Below are positions 28,144 through 37,469 of a stretch of DNA of 64,000 bases, piece by piece (position 1 is the stretch's first letter; each line of letters begins with the position of its first letter). A model generated the notes under the pieces. The model saw nothing but the letters and a program-made list of their open reading frames with translations, was not told the origin of the DNA and did no database searches. The stretch comes from Candidatus Baltobacteraceae bacterium (GTDB taxonomy: Bacteria > Vulcanimicrobiota > Vulcanimicrobiia > Vulcanimicrobiales > Vulcanimicrobiaceae), in assembly GCA_035502855.1 (NCBI GenBank), contig DATJTX010000027.1, forward strand, positions 1-64,000. The letters run 5' to 3'. The position numbers and the translations under genes were made by a program.

Positions 28144-29139
28144 GTGGATAATTCACGGCCTTTACGCACAGCCGAGACGGATGGGCGGCGGCGGACCTCC
28201 GCCACCGCGGATCCGCTGGTGGCAGAGTTCGGCTCGCAGCTCACGCTGGAATTGCGGCGCGGCGAACGCACCGTGCGCGAATATACCCGCGACGTCGAAA
28301 TCTTCGGCGCGTTTTTGCAAGAACGGGACATCACCGGCGCCGACGGGACGCCGTACCGTGGGCCGTTCGGCGATGCGCTCAAACGCGCGACCCAGTCCTC
28401 GGTCCGGCAGTTCGTCATGCATTTGAGCCGGCTCGATTTTTCGCCGGCCGCAATCCGGCGCAAGCTGGCGGTGCTGCGGCGATTCTACGCCTACCTGAAG
28501 CGTGAAGGCATTCGCGCGGACAACCCGGCCGCCGACGTTCCGAATATTCGCCTGCCCAAACGGCTCCCCAAAGCATTGCCGTTCCGCGACGTGATGCGGC
28601 TGCTCGGGACGCGGCCGGCAGCCGGTGAGCCGGAGTTGCGCTGGCGCCGCGACATCGCGATCCTGGAGCTGCTCTATGCGAGCGGGATGCGCCGCGCCGA
28701 ACTGGTCGGCATCAACGTGAGCGACGTGAACTTCGAGGATCGCACGATCCGCGTGATCGGGAAGGGCAACAAACAGCGAACGGTGTTCTTCAACCATGCG
28801 ACGGCTGCCGCGCTCGAAGCCTATTTGCGCGTTCGACCGCGCTGCGAGGACGGCGCGCTCTTCGTGAGCAAACAGCGCCGGCGGCTCAGTTACCAACAGC
28901 TCGGACGCGTCTTTGCGATCTACGTGCGGCTCAGCGGCTTGGAGGGCAAGGTGACGCCGCACACGATGCGTCACTCGGTAGCGACGCATCTGCATCAAAG
29001 CGGCGTCGACCTGATGACGATCAAAGAGTTTCTCGGGCATGAAAGCATCCAGACGACGCAGATCTATGCGGAGATGACGATGGAACACGTGCGCCGCAGC
29101 TACGAGGAGCATCATCTTCGCGATCGCGAAGACCGCTAG
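28144..29139 (+). CDS. xerD: Tyrosine site-specific recombinase (XerC/XerD-like)
   Basis: 331 residues. An N-terminal SAM-like core-binding domain (about 30-125) precedes a catalytic domain with the full set: Arg183 in 'ASGMRRAEL', Lys208 in 'GKGNKQR', His273 and Arg276 in 'HTMRH', His299 in 'LGHES' and Tyr308 in 'TTQIYAE'. It is most like chromosome-dimer-resolving Xer proteins, and nothing phage-like is nearby. GTG start with GGGAGAAGG upstream. The next gene begins 1 bp after its stop. XerC versus XerD cannot be told from one copy. Confidence 0.88.
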   Translation: MDNSRPLRTAETDGRRRTSATADPLVAEFGSQLTLELRRGERTVREYTRDVEIFGAFLQERDITGADGTPYRGPFGDALKRATQSSVRQFVMHLSRLDFSPAAIRRKLAVLRRFYAYLKREGIRADNPAADVPNIRLPKRLPKALPFRDVMRLLGTRPAAGEPELRWRRDIAILELLYASGMRRAELVGINVSDVNFEDRTIRVIGKGNKQRTVFFNHATAAALEAYLRVRPRCEDGALFVSKQRRRLSYQQLGRVFAIYVRLSGLEGKVTPHTMRHSVATHLHQSGVDLMTIKEFLGHESIQTTQIYAEMTMEHVRRSYEEHHLRDREDR

Positions 29140-29140
29140 C

Positions 29141-29860
29141 GTGAAACGCTTTGCTCCGCTTCTTCTTCTGGCTTTTGTCGCATGCGAAGCCCAGCCCGTA
29201 TCCTATTCGACGACGGTCGGCGTCCTCAAGCCCGGCGCCACGATGACCGTTCGCATCGCGAACGGAGTACTCAACGCATACGCACCCGCCGAAGGCGATC
29301 CGTCCGATCGCTTCACCGTGGTTGCGAGCGCTTTGCCGACGGCCTCGCCCCTACCGGCGCCGCCGCAGATCCGCCCGAGCGGCAAAGGCGTCACGATCGA
29401 CGCGTCGGGTACGCTGGCAAACCTGCTGGTGCGCGTACCCGAGGGCGTCAATCTCGTCGTCGAGTCGAAGCGCGGGAACGTGAACGTGACCTCGATCAGC
29501 GGTAACGTCGTCGTTCACGCCGGAACGGGCGACGTGAACGTCATGATTACCGGCTACGCGCAGGCCAGCACGCAGAACGGCGACGTCGACGTAACGATGG
29601 GCGCGACGCATTGGCCGGGGACGCTGCACTTTCGCACCCGGAACGGCGACGTGACCGTCTACGTCCGCGAAACCGACGCGTTTCACGCCCGCATGCACAC
29701 CGACGACGGAACGCTCTTCACCGATTTTGGTTTGCGTGGAACCTCGCATGGAAACAACGAGACCATCGATGCTCCCGTCGACGGCGGAGGCGCCTTTGGA
29801 CTCGATCTCGAGAGTAAGCGCGGCGCGGTCCGGCTGTTGCGCCTCACCCCACAGGCGTAA
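29141..29860 (+). CDS. Lipoprotein with DUF4097-like adhesin-type beta domain
   Basis: 239 residues. Lipobox 'LAFVAC' (Cys15), then a right-handed beta-helix pattern with alternating 'GNVNVTSISGNVVVHAGTGD' and 'GDVDVTMGATHW' rungs, as in DUF4097/DUF4098-type proteins. These are usually surface or periplasmic and of unknown role. Starts 1 bp after the recombinase stop, so it is probably in the same transcript. Confidence 0.78.
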   Translation: MKRFAPLLLLAFVACEAQPVSYSTTVGVLKPGATMTVRIANGVLNAYAPAEGDPSDRFTVVASALPTASPLPAPPQIRPSGKGVTIDASGTLANLLVRVPEGVNLVVESKRGNVNVTSISGNVVVHAGTGDVNVMITGYAQASTQNGDVDVTMGATHWPGTLHFRTRNGDVTVYVRETDAFHARMHTDDGTLFTDFGLRGTSHGNNETIDAPVDGGGAFGLDLESKRGAVRLLRLTPQA

Positions 29861-29864
29861 GCGG

Positions 29865-30302
29865 ATGAAAGCTGCGCGCCGGTGTATTTCGAGTGCGGTC
29901 GTGCTGATCGTGCTCGGCTGTTCGCACGCCTCGGGTGGGCCGCAGGGCTGGACGAAAGCGAACGGCACGACGTGGGTGAACGGCTCGGGCGCGGAGCAAG
30001 AGCGCTATACGATGACGAGCGCCGCGTTCAACGGCTCGCTCAAGGATCTGGCTTCGCAGCAAACGATCGACATCGTGCTGAAGAATGCCGGAACACGCTT
30101 CGTTCAGAGCGTTCCATTTCCGAATTGTCCCGGACAAGCGGGTTTGGCGACGTTCCGCTCGCCGAAAGCGATCGTCGAGGACGGCTTCGCCTTGGAAGGC
30201 GAGCGCGCGGTCACGATTCTCTACGTGCGCCCGTCCGGCGCCGCCGAGAGCCCGGAGGTTCTGGCGGCGATGAATGCCGCGCTCTGTGTGCCGCCGGCTT
30301 AA
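29865..30302 (+). CDS. Small lipoprotein of unknown function
   Basis: 145 residues from ATG 29865. Lipobox 'LIVLGC' (about Cys19), then a globular part with a Cys pair ('FPNCPGQ' and 'AALCVPPA') that may form a disulfide. Not recognised. Lies 4 bp after the preceding lipoprotein gene and overlaps convergent glcD by 4 bp. Confidence 0.7.
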   Translation: MKAARRCISSAVVLIVLGCSHASGGPQGWTKANGTTWVNGSGAEQERYTMTSAAFNGSLKDLASQQTIDIVLKNAGTRFVQSVPFPNCPGQAGLATFRSPKAIVEDGFALEGERAVTILYVRPSGAAESPEVLAAMNAALCVPPA

Positions 30303-31687
30303 TCGCTCGCGAGCACGGCGCCGGGGTTCATCGCGTCCGCGGGATCGATCGCGCGCTTGACCGCGCGCATCAGTTCCATTTCGACCGGGCCGCGCTGCAG
30401 CGCGAGTTCCTCGCGGCGATAGCGGCCGACGCCGTGCTCGGCGGTGATGCTGCCGTCGAAGTCCCGCACGACCGAATGAACGGTGTGATTGACGGCCTCG
30501 GCGCAGTCGCCGGGACCGAGGAGCACGTTGAAATGGATGTTCCCGTCGCCGACGTGCCCGAACGCGAGCACGCGCGCTTCGGGATGATTGCGCCCGACGG
30601 CGTCGTGGGCGCGCGCGAGAAACGACGGAATTGCCGAGACCGCAACGCTGACATCGTGCTTGGCGCTCGGTCCCGTGCGGCGTTCGTTTTCGGCGATGCT
30701 CTCGCGCCACTCCCACAATGCCAGCGCCTGCGCGCTGCTCTCGGCCATGACGCCGGCGCTCGCGTACCCGCGTTCGGTGACCAGCGCCAGCGCCTGCTCG
30801 GCCCCTTCGCGCAGTCCGGGGAGGCTCGATGCCGCTTCCACGAGCAGATACCACGGGTGCGGTGCGAGCGGCCGAACCAGTTCCGGCGCGTAAGCAAGAC
30901 GCAATCCGACGGCGAGCTCGCTGAAAAGCTCGCAGCCCACGAGCGCCTCCCCGAGCGCCTCTTGCACCTCGGCAAATGCGGCGACCGCGTTTTCGGGAGA
31001 ATCGATTCCGAGCAGCGCGGTTGCGCGGTGCGCCGGCCGCGCGAACAGACGCAACACCGCGCCGGTGATAACGCCGAGCGTTCCTTCACTGCCGATGAAC
31101 AGCTGCTTCCAATCGTAACCGGCATTGTCTTTGCGCAGCGCCCGCATCCCGTCGGCGATGCGACCGTCGGCGAGCACCACTTCGAGCCCGAGCACGAGCG
31201 CGCGCATCGAGCCGTAGCGCAGTACCGCCGTTCCGCCGGCGTTGGTCGCGATCAGGCCGCCGATCTGCGCGCTTCCCTCGGCCGCAAGCGAGAGCGGAAA
31301 GAAGCGTCCGGCCGAATCGGCGGCGCCTTGTACGTCGGCCAAGACGCAGCCGGCGTCGAGGGCGATCGTGAAGCCGAGCGCATCGAGCCACCGCACGTTG
31401 CGCATTCGCGAAAGGCTGAGAACGACCGCACGGTCGAGATCGAGCGGTGTCGCGCCGGCCGCGAGCCCGGTGTTGCCCCCTTGCGGGACGATCGCCGCGC
31501 CCGCCGCGCGAGCGGCACGTACGCACGCCGCGACTGCCGTCGTATCCGCCGGGCGCACCACCGCGAGAGCAGCGCCGTGAAAGACGCCGCGCCAATCGGT
31601 GAGGTAGGGTTCGAGATCGCGTTGTTCGGTAAGCACACCGCCCGGGCCGCAGATCGCGGCGAGCTCCGCGAGCAGTGACACGCTCAT
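30299..31687 (-). CDS. glcD: FAD-linked 2-hydroxy-acid oxidase subunit (GlcD-like)
   Basis: 462 residues, VAO-type flavoprotein. The PP-loop 'VPQGGNTGLAAGATP' and 'NAGGTAVLRYGSM' bind FAD; the C-terminal domain ends 'FDGSITAEHGVGRYRREEL', with the conserved His of GlcD and D-lactate dehydrogenases. Together with glcF at 20.1 kb it could form glycolate oxidase; D-lactate is the main alternative. The ATG at 31687 overlaps the panE stop (ATGA). Longer open frame upstream is shadow. Confidence 0.9.
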   Translation of the reverse strand: MSVSLLAELAAICGPGGVLTEQRDLEPYLTDWRGVFHGAALAVVRPADTTAVAACVRAARAAGAAIVPQGGNTGLAAGATPLDLDRAVVLSLSRMRNVRWLDALGFTIALDAGCVLADVQGAADSAGRFFPLSLAAEGSAQIGGLIATNAGGTAVLRYGSMRALVLGLEVVLADGRIADGMRALRKDNAGYDWKQLFIGSEGTLGVITGAVLRLFARPAHRATALLGIDSPENAVAAFAEVQEALGEALVGCELFSELAVGLRLAYAPELVRPLAPHPWYLLVEAASSLPGLREGAEQALALVTERGYASAGVMAESSAQALALWEWRESIAENERRTGPSAKHDVSVAVSAIPSFLARAHDAVGRNHPEARVLAFGHVGDGNIHFNVLLGPGDCAEAVNHTVHSVVRDFDGSITAEHGVGRYRREELALQRGPVEMELMRAVKRAIDPADAMNPGAVLASD

Positions 31688-32616
31688 TCGCGCTTGCGCG
31701 CGAGCTGCGCTTCCTTCGCTTTGATCAGGCGCACCATCGCGTCGTTGTACGGCGTCGCGACGCCGGTGCGCCGGCCGAACGCCACGACCGCGCCGTTGAT
31801 GTGATCGATCTCGCTCGGATGTCCGGACTCGAGGTCGAACGCCATCGAGCTCTTCGAGTCGGCGCCGATTTCGATCACCTGGGTGACGTATTGCCACGGG
31901 CTGACGAACGGCAGATTGATCTTCAGTGCGGCCGCGACGGCGGCTGCTTCTTCTGCCAACGACTCGGCCAAATGGGCCGCGTTGGGGCTGCGCGGAATCT
32001 CACCGGTTTCACAATCGAGGAGGGCCGAGATCGCGTTGATCGCGGCATTGGCGATCAGCTTGCCCCACAGGTGCGGGCGAATATCATAGACGACCGAAGC
32101 GCGCAGACCCGATCGCGTCAGCAACTCGGCGATCATGCGTGCCGTCGCCGGTGCGGCCGAGGTCGCGCCGATCAGCGTGTTGCCGTTTACCGAGCTGCGC
32201 ACGTGTCCGGACGCGACCGTGGTCGAGGATTCGGTCGTAACGCCGAGCACCACCGGCACGGCGCCGCCGAGGGCGGTTTTGATCGCGTCTTCGTTGCCCA
32301 CGCCGTTCTGTAGCGAGATCACCGGCGTGGCCGGATTGAGCTCGCCCGCGAACGGGCGGAGCGCTCGCAGCGTATCAACGGCTTTGACAAAGAGCAGCAG
32401 CATCTGCGAATCGAAGAGCTCGCGCGCATTCGAAGCGACGCGTACGCGACGCGGAGCCTCGTCGTTGATCTGCAATCCGCGTGCAGAGATGGCCGCGCTC
32501 GTCTGCGCGTTGGCATCGAGCACGGTGACGTCCGACGTCGTCGCGAGATGATACCCGAACAGCGTGCCCATCGAGCCCGCCCCGATGATGCCGATCTTCA
32601 GCCGCTCTGCCTCCAT
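31684..32616 (-). CDS. panE: 2-dehydropantoate 2-reductase (PanE-like)
   Basis: 310 residues, ketopantoate reductase family (NADPH-dependent, coenzyme A pathway). The N-terminal 'GIIGAGSMGTLFGYHLA' binds NADP. 'KAVDTLRALRP' and 'SLQNGVGNED' are the family's middle motifs, and 'WGKLIANAAINAISALL' holds the catalytic Lys. Pairing with glcD may mean a paralogue that reduces another 2-keto acid. Overlaps mlaD by 1 bp (TGATG). Confidence 0.86.
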   Translation of the reverse strand: MEAERLKIGIIGAGSMGTLFGYHLATTSDVTVLDANAQTSAAISARGLQINDEAPRRVRVASNARELFDSQMLLLFVKAVDTLRALRPFAGELNPATPVISLQNGVGNEDAIKTALGGAVPVVLGVTTESSTTVASGHVRSSVNGNTLIGATSAAPATARMIAELLTRSGLRASVVYDIRPHLWGKLIANAAINAISALLDCETGEIPRSPNAAHLAESLAEEAAAVAAALKINLPFVSPWQYVTQVIEIGADSKSSMAFDLESGHPSEIDHINGAVVAFGRRTGVATPYNDAMVRLIKAKEAQLARKRE

Positions 32617-34190
32617 CAGGGGAATTGGGTCTGCAGCCCGTACGAGAAGCGGCGCTCGGCGTGATTGATGGCGCGTTCGCCGTAGAAAAGTTCGAGATTG
32701 CGCGTCAGGTGCAGGTTGCCGTAGATATCGAGTTGCGGCCGGCGCGGATCGTAAAACCGCGTATCCAAACCGAAGACGCCGGCGTTGTATTGGCCGATGA
32801 GGCCGAGCTGCGAGTAGAGGATACCGCCGCCCACTCGCGTGTCATCGTTCAAGGAATGGAGGAGGGCGAGATTGGTCGTCGTGTGGTATCCGATGTCGTT
32901 GGCGCCCACGAAGAGGCTCGTCGAGGAATTCGGCAGCAGCGTCGCGTCGAGATCGGTTTGCGGCCCGCGGTCGCTGCTGTAGAGCCCATTCGGGCAGCAC
33001 ACCTTCTGCGCGGATAGTTCACTCATGCGCAGTTGAATCGAGATCAGGTTGCTCGCGATCCTTGTGAGCCGGTTCCGCAGATGCAGCGACGCCGCGGTGG
33101 GAAGCGGTGTGCCCAGCGGCGCGGGCGAGGCGTTTGCCCCGGGCACAGCGGATGCCGGCATGGTCGGCAGAGGATAGGGCGTGGCGCCCTCGTCGACACC
33201 GTAAACGCGGCTGGTTCCACCGAGAGCGCCGAGGAGCGAGTTTGCTCGCTGCATGGTCGCATCGAGGTTGGCGACCGTGTTCTTCAGTTCGGCCTGCGTT
33301 TGGGGATCGGAGGTGATGCTGCGCAGATCGTGGGTGATACCCGCGATGTTCTCCGTCGTGTCGGCGATGTTTTTGGTCGTCGCAAGCACGCTCGTATGCA
33401 GGGCCGGATCGGTAACCATCGACTCGAGCGAGGCCATCGAGGTGTTGAGCGCATGCGAGGTTTGCTGGAACTGCACCAAGATGTCGGTGATGCGGTGCGA
33501 ATTGAGCTGCGTCGTGTCGTTGAGCGTTCCGGTGAGCGCGACCAGATTGGCGCTCGCTTCGCCGAGGCTGCTTTGGAGCTGGGCCGAGAGCGAGCCGATC
33601 GCCGTTTTCATCGATGCCGTCAATTCGTCGGCGTTCGTCAGCGTCGATTGCAAGGTGTCGAGCAGCTTGGGTTCGCGTTTCGAAAGCTCGTCGAGCATCG
33701 CGTCCAACTTCACGACCTCGCCCTGTCCCTGCTGCAGCAAGTCGGCGATCGTCGCCGTGTTCTGTCCTTCGGGCTGCTGATCGATCGGCAGCACGCGCCG
33801 CTCGAGCGGTATCATTCGTGCGGTTTCTCGCGGCGCGCCGAACACGCCGCTCGGATGCGGAACCGGCGGCACGATGATGAGGTTGGGATCACCGGTCAGC
33901 GGTGCTTGTATCAGGAATCTCGATTCGCGCGGGATATCGACGTCGCGGTTGATCGCCAGGATCACGTCGACGGTATTGTCGGCCAAGAGCGTGATCGAAT
34001 CGACCGACCCGACGGTCACACCGCTAAAGTAGACCAACGCACCCGAGTGAAGTCCGGCCGCGCTTTGGAAGTGCACGCCGATGCGGTACCCGGTGTGCCG
34101 TGTTCCGAAATCCGTGATCACGTAGAACACGGCGAACAGCAACAGTAACGCGAGTAACGCGAATGCCCCCACCTGTGCTTGCCGACTCAT
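32616..34190 (-). CDS. mlaD: MCE/MlaD substrate-binding protein with C-terminal barrel-like part
   Basis: 524 residues, far longer than E. coli MlaD. An N-terminal anchor (8-27) and one MCE domain ('GYRIGVHFQSAAGLHSGALV', about 34-125) are followed by a long helical stretch to about residue 320, as in tube-forming MCE proteins. The last 110 residues read like outer-membrane beta strands ('TDLDATLLPNSSTSLFVGAN', 'GGGILYSQLGLIGQYNAGVF', 'LDIYGNLHLTRNLELFYG') and end in an aromatic-Pro pair. It may therefore reach from inner to outer membrane. Works with mlaE and mlaF for lipid traffic. Confidence 0.88.
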   Translation of the reverse strand: MSRQAQVGAFALLALLLLFAVFYVITDFGTRHTGYRIGVHFQSAAGLHSGALVYFSGVTVGSVDSITLLADNTVDVILAINRDVDIPRESRFLIQAPLTGDPNLIIVPPVPHPSGVFGAPRETARMIPLERRVLPIDQQPEGQNTATIADLLQQGQGEVVKLDAMLDELSKREPKLLDTLQSTLTNADELTASMKTAIGSLSAQLQSSLGEASANLVALTGTLNDTTQLNSHRITDILVQFQQTSHALNTSMASLESMVTDPALHTSVLATTKNIADTTENIAGITHDLRSITSDPQTQAELKNTVANLDATMQRANSLLGALGGTSRVYGVDEGATPYPLPTMPASAVPGANASPAPLGTPLPTAASLHLRNRLTRIASNLISIQLRMSELSAQKVCCPNGLYSSDRGPQTDLDATLLPNSSTSLFVGANDIGYHTTTNLALLHSLNDDTRVGGGILYSQLGLIGQYNAGVFGLDTRFYDPRRPQLDIYGNLHLTRNLELFYGERAINHAERRFSYGLQTQFP

Positions 34191-34335
34191 TATCGCCCTG
34201 TTACTCTGCTCGGCCCGTCATGGCCTCGTGGATTTGCTCGTCTGTAGTCCCGATGGACCTTCGCAGCGACGAGGGGGCTCGTTCGGCGCGCCCTCGGGGA
34301 ATGAAGCGCAAGCCGAGATCGTGCGCGCGCCATGG

Positions 34336-34383
34336 TCCGGGGGCCCCACGAAGTGGGGGGCGCGGAGCCTGGGGCGAAGCGCC
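34336..34383. repeat. Hairpin element in the mlaF-mlaD gap
   Basis: The 195-bp gap 34191-34385 between mlaF and mlaD is long for this operon. It contains CCCCAC (34344-34349) with GTGGGG (34353-34358) around GAA, then CGGAGC and a second GC-rich hairpin at GGGGCGAAGCGCC. The arrangement is like that at 5746-5809. No coding sequence or terminator U-run is seen. The hairpins could lower or uncouple mlaD expression. Confidence 0.4.
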
Positions 34384-34385
34384 AT

Positions 34386-35153
34386 TTAAATGGGTATCGG
34401 GCCGACTTCACTGCCGGCGATAAACTGCTGTACGATGGGGTTCGTCGAGCGCTTGATGTCGTCGACGGTGCCGTAAGCGATGATCGCGCCTTCGAAGAGC
34501 ATCGCGACGTAGTCGGACATCATGTAAATCGACTCGAGATCGTGCGAGATGACGACCGCGCTGCCGCCGTAGCGCTGGCGCAGGCGAACGATCGTGTCGG
34601 TGATGAGATGGGTGACGATCGGATCGAGCCCGGTCGTCGGTTCGTCGTAGAGGATGAGCTGAGGGCGGGTGACGATGGCGCGCGCAAAACCCGCGCGCTT
34701 GAGCATACCGCCGGAGAGCTCGCTCGGCATGGAGTCGTAGGTGCCGCTCAGCCCAACGGAGTCGAGCGCGTCTTCGACGGTCTTGCGAATCTCGGCATCG
34801 GTTCGGTGAGGGGGGCGCTCGCGCAGCGGCAGCGCGACGTTCTCACCGACCGTCAGGCTGTCGAGCAGTGCTGCGCCCTGAAACGCCAAGCTGATCGTAC
34901 GCCGCACCTCGTTCAGCTCCGATTCGTGCATGTGGCAAATATCAAGCCCGCCGACATAGACGTGGCCGGTGTCGGGTTTGCGCAAACCGTCGAGGAGCCG
35001 CACGATCGTGGATTTCCCGGCTCCGGAGAGACCGATGATGCAGGTGATGGCTCCCTCAACCACGTCGAGGCTGCAGTTCTTGAGGATGAGACGGTCCCCG
35101 TAGCTCATGCTCACGTCGTCGAGCCGCGCGATCACGTTCGGCACGGCGCTCAA
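34386..35153 (-). CDS. mlaF: MlaF-type ABC transporter ATPase
   Basis: 255 residues. Walker A 'GLSGAGKST', signature 'LSGGMLKR', Walker B 'LILYDEPTTGLD' and switch His in 'ISHD' are all present. ATP drives lipid movement by the MlaE permease. TTG 35153 overlaps the mlaE stop (TTGA), so I use it; GTG 35144 is also possible. The stop is followed by the hairpin-containing gap before mlaD. Confidence 0.93.
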   Translation of the reverse strand: MSAVPNVIARLDDVSMSYGDRLILKNCSLDVVEGAITCIIGLSGAGKSTIVRLLDGLRKPDTGHVYVGGLDICHMHESELNEVRRTISLAFQGAALLDSLTVGENVALPLRERPPHRTDAEIRKTVEDALDSVGLSGTYDSMPSELSGGMLKRAGFARAIVTRPQLILYDEPTTGLDPIVTHLITDTIVRLRQRYGGSAVVISHDLESIYMMSDYVAMLFEGAIIAYGTVDDIKRSTNPIVQQFIAGSEVGPIPI

Positions 35154-35926
35154 TGACCGCCGAACAAGATAAACGATAGTATGAAGTTCGAGATGAAAAT
35201 CAGAATGATCGAGATGACCACCGAGCCGGTGGTCGAGACGCCGACGCCGGCTGCACCTCCGCGAGCCGAAAGTCCCTGATAGGCGCCGACCAATGCGATG
35301 ATCATCGCGAATACCAGGGACTTGAACAGGCCTTTGACGACGTCCTCGAAGCCGATCGCCTGACGCGCGGAGGAGATGAACGAATCCGGCGAGATGTGGG
35401 CGTAGACTTGTGCAATCCACATGCCACCGCCGATCGAGATGACGTCGGCGAAGATCGTGAGCAGCGGCAGCATGACGAGCATTGCCAGCAGCCGCGGCAA
35501 CACGAGAAAGCGCGCCACCTCCAAGCCCATCGAGGTCAACGCCTCGATTTGCTCGGTCACGACCATCGATCCCAATTCGGCCGCGATTGCAGCGCCGGCG
35601 CGACCGGCGACGACGACCGCGGTGAGCATCGGTCCGAGTTCACGAACGGCTGTGTACGTGACCGCGCTTCCGACCAGGCTTCCGAAGCCGTACTGCACCG
35701 CTTGCTGGGCCGATTCGAGCGAGATCACCATGCCGGTGAAGAGCGAGGTCAAGAGCACGATCGAGAGCGATTGGAACCCGAGTAGGTAGCATTGGTTGAT
35801 CGTCTCGATGAATCGAATGCGGAGCCGCCCGAGGAAACCCAGCGAATCGCTCGCGAGGATCACGATGCCGCCGGCATATTCGAAAAATTCGATCGTCGCG
35901 CGGCCGACTTGGTCCAAGACCTTCAC
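35150..35926 (-). CDS. mlaE: MlaE-type ABC permease
   Basis: 258 residues, five or six membrane helices, with the MlaE core 'YTAVRELGPMLTAVVVAGRA' and 'GAAIAAELGSMVVTEQIEAL'. It moves phospholipids between membrane leaflets with MlaF and MCE proteins. GTG start overlaps the preceding gene's stop (GTGA). Complete and of normal length. Confidence 0.94.
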   Translation of the reverse strand: MKVLDQVGRATIEFFEYAGGIVILASDSLGFLGRLRIRFIETINQCYLLGFQSLSIVLLTSLFTGMVISLESAQQAVQYGFGSLVGSAVTYTAVRELGPMLTAVVVAGRAGAAIAAELGSMVVTEQIEALTSMGLEVARFLVLPRLLAMLVMLPLLTIFADVISIGGGMWIAQVYAHISPDSFISSARQAIGFEDVVKGLFKSLVFAMIIALVGAYQGLSARGGAAGVGVSTTGSVVISIILIFISNFILSFILFGGH

Positions 35927-36276
35927 GGAGCGTGCTCCATCGTTTCGACTTCGGCGAGAATCTCGCGAGTCGCTTCAATCCGCTTGACGGCGACGCCGCG
36001 TTCGGCGGTCAGGTTGAAGCGCACCTGGTTGAGATGTTCGAGGCGCCGATCCACGTCGCGCAGATGTTCGCGCGCCTCGCGTTCGAACCCGGCGAAGTAC
36101 CGGCGCACCGCCTCCACGTACTCGGCCCGCTGCTTCGGCTGAATCGAACCGCTCGCAAGAGCCCGTTGCGCTGCATCGTGCGCGCGGCGCATTGCTCGAT
36201 CCGTGATGTGAAAGTTGCCGACATGCGCGACCAACGCGGCGAAGGCGTCGTCAGCCACCGGTGCTCCCAAGCGCAT
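35923..36276 (-). CDS. Helical protein between rph and mlaE, unknown function
   Basis: 117 residues from ATG 36276, inside the 3' end of rph (26-bp overlap). The product is nearly all helix, with a charged coiled-coil-like second half ('[20 protein letters not shown]' onward). No signal or membrane segment. It overlaps mlaE by 4 bp, so it is translated with the Mla genes and may be an accessory cytoplasmic subunit, like MlaB in position but not in fold. Confidence 0.62.
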   Translation of the reverse strand: MRLGAPVADDAFAALVAHVGNFHITDRAMRRAHDAAQRALASGSIQPKQRAEYVEAVRRYFAGFEREAREHLRDVDRRLEHLNQVRFNLTAERGVAVKRIEATREILAEVETMEHAP

Positions 36277-36976
36277 GCCGCTGTTTTTCGAACAGCTCGC
36301 GAATCCCCATTTCAGCCAGCGCCAGCAGACGATCGAGCTGCGCGCGATCGAAGGGCATCGCCTCGGCCGTCCCCTGCAACTCGACGAATTTGCCGGCATC
36401 GGTCATGAAGACGTTCATGTCGGTATGCGCGGCGCTGTCCTCCTCGTAGGCGAGATCGAGCATCGCCATGCCGTTGACGATGCCGACGCTGATCGCGGCG
36501 ACCATGCCGGTCAACGGCCACTTTGCGCCGCCGAAATCGGGGAGCGCCCGGAGCGCGAGTGCAAGCGCGACATAGGCGCCGGTGACCGAAGCGGTGCGCG
36601 TGCCGCCGTCGGCCTGGAGCACGTCGCAGTCGATCCACACGGTTCGTTCACCGAGCTTGGCGGTGTCGGTCACGGCCCGCAGCGCGCGCCCAATGATGCG
36701 CTGAATCTCGTGCGTCCGGCCGCCGACGCGTCCCTTGGCCGCCTCGCGTTGCGTGCGCTCCTGGGTCGCGCGCGGAAGCATTGCGTACTCCGCACTCACC
36801 CAGCCCAGGCCCTTGCCCTTGAGCCATTGCGGCACGCGTTCTTCGATGCTGGCGGCACACAAGACGCGGGTATTGCCGACGCTGATGAGCGCGCTTCCCT
36901 CCGCGTATTTCAAGAATCCGGTTTCGATCGTGATGGGGCGCAATTGGTCGGGAGTTCGCCCGTCGCTTCGCGTCAT
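36251..36976 (-). CDS. rph: Ribonuclease PH
   Basis: Phosphorolytic 3' exonuclease that trims tRNA and rRNA precursors. 241 residues: '[13 protein letters not shown]' at the start, '[10 protein letters not shown]', '[15 protein letters not shown]' (phosphate-binding Arg/Ser/Thr) and '[19 protein letters not shown]' (catalytic Asp pair). Complete. First gene of the rph-unknown-mlaEF-mlaD unit. Confidence 0.96.
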   Translation of the reverse strand: MTRSDGRTPDQLRPITIETGFLKYAEGSALISVGNTRVLCAASIEERVPQWLKGKGLGWVSAEYAMLPRATQERTQREAAKGRVGGRTHEIQRIIGRALRAVTDTAKLGERTVWIDCDVLQADGGTRTASVTGAYVALALALRALPDFGGAKWPLTGMVAAISVGIVNGMAMLDLAYEEDSAAHTDMNVFMTDAGKFVELQGTAEAMPFDRAQLDRLLALAEMGIRELFEKQRHALGSTGG

Positions 36977-37083
36977 ATTCCGCTACCTTTGGCAGACCGC
37001 GCAGGCATTCCGCCCTCGGGGAAACAAACCGCCTGGTCGATCCGTTTCCCCTAGTGTTCGTTTGCTGCGAACGGAGGAACGTC

Positions 37084-37446
37084 ATGAAGCGAATCTTCGC
37101 CGTATTGGTTGCGGCGGTCGCATGTTTTCCCATCAGCGCCCGGGCGGCGGTGATCTCCGTCTCGCCGGCGACGCTGACGCTGGAAATCGGCGGCAAAGTC
37201 TTCGGGAAAGTGAGCGCCAGCGCGGCGAGTTCGCACGTTGTCTTAGCGTCGTCCACCTGCTTTACGACGGCGGGCTCGCGCAACGACATCCTCAAGGCTA
37301 CGGCCATCAACAGGTCGGAATCCGGCAAGTTCACGACCCTGACGATCGACGTTCGCGCGCAGAACGCCGGGAACTGCGTCATCAAGTTCCAGAGCGAGTC
37401 GCACTTCGCCACCGTCAACGTGATCGTGAAGCCGGAGGAGCCGTAA
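37084..37446 (+). CDS. Small secreted beta-rich protein
   Basis: 120 residues from ATG 37084 (SD GGAGGAA at 37073-37079). Signal peptide 1-22 ending 'SARAA', then an immunoglobulin-like beta pattern ('VISVSPATLTLEIGGKVFGK') and two Cys ('STCFT', 'GNCVIK') placed for a disulfide. Monocistronic. Not recognised; possibly an extracellular binding protein. Confidence 0.7.
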   Translation: MKRIFAVLVAAVACFPISARAAVISVSPATLTLEIGGKVFGKVSASAASSHVVLASSTCFTTAGSRNDILKATAINRSESGKFTTLTIDVRAQNAGNCVIKFQSESHFATVNVIVKPEEP

Positions 37447-37469
37447 TCGTGAAATTGCCTCCTCGGGCT

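Noticed and set aside
28125-28160. dif-like site next to the Xer recombinase gene
   Set aside because: GGTGCGC and ATAATT occur near the start, but the spacing and right arm do not fit a 28-bp dif.
28144-29139. Phage integrase marking a prophage
   Set aside because: Best match is to Xer proteins, and no phage, att or excisionase sequence lies nearby.
29882-31678. 598-codon open frame opposite glcD
   Set aside because: Shadow of the glcD and lipoprotein genes; Arg/Glu/Ala-rich without recognisable motif.
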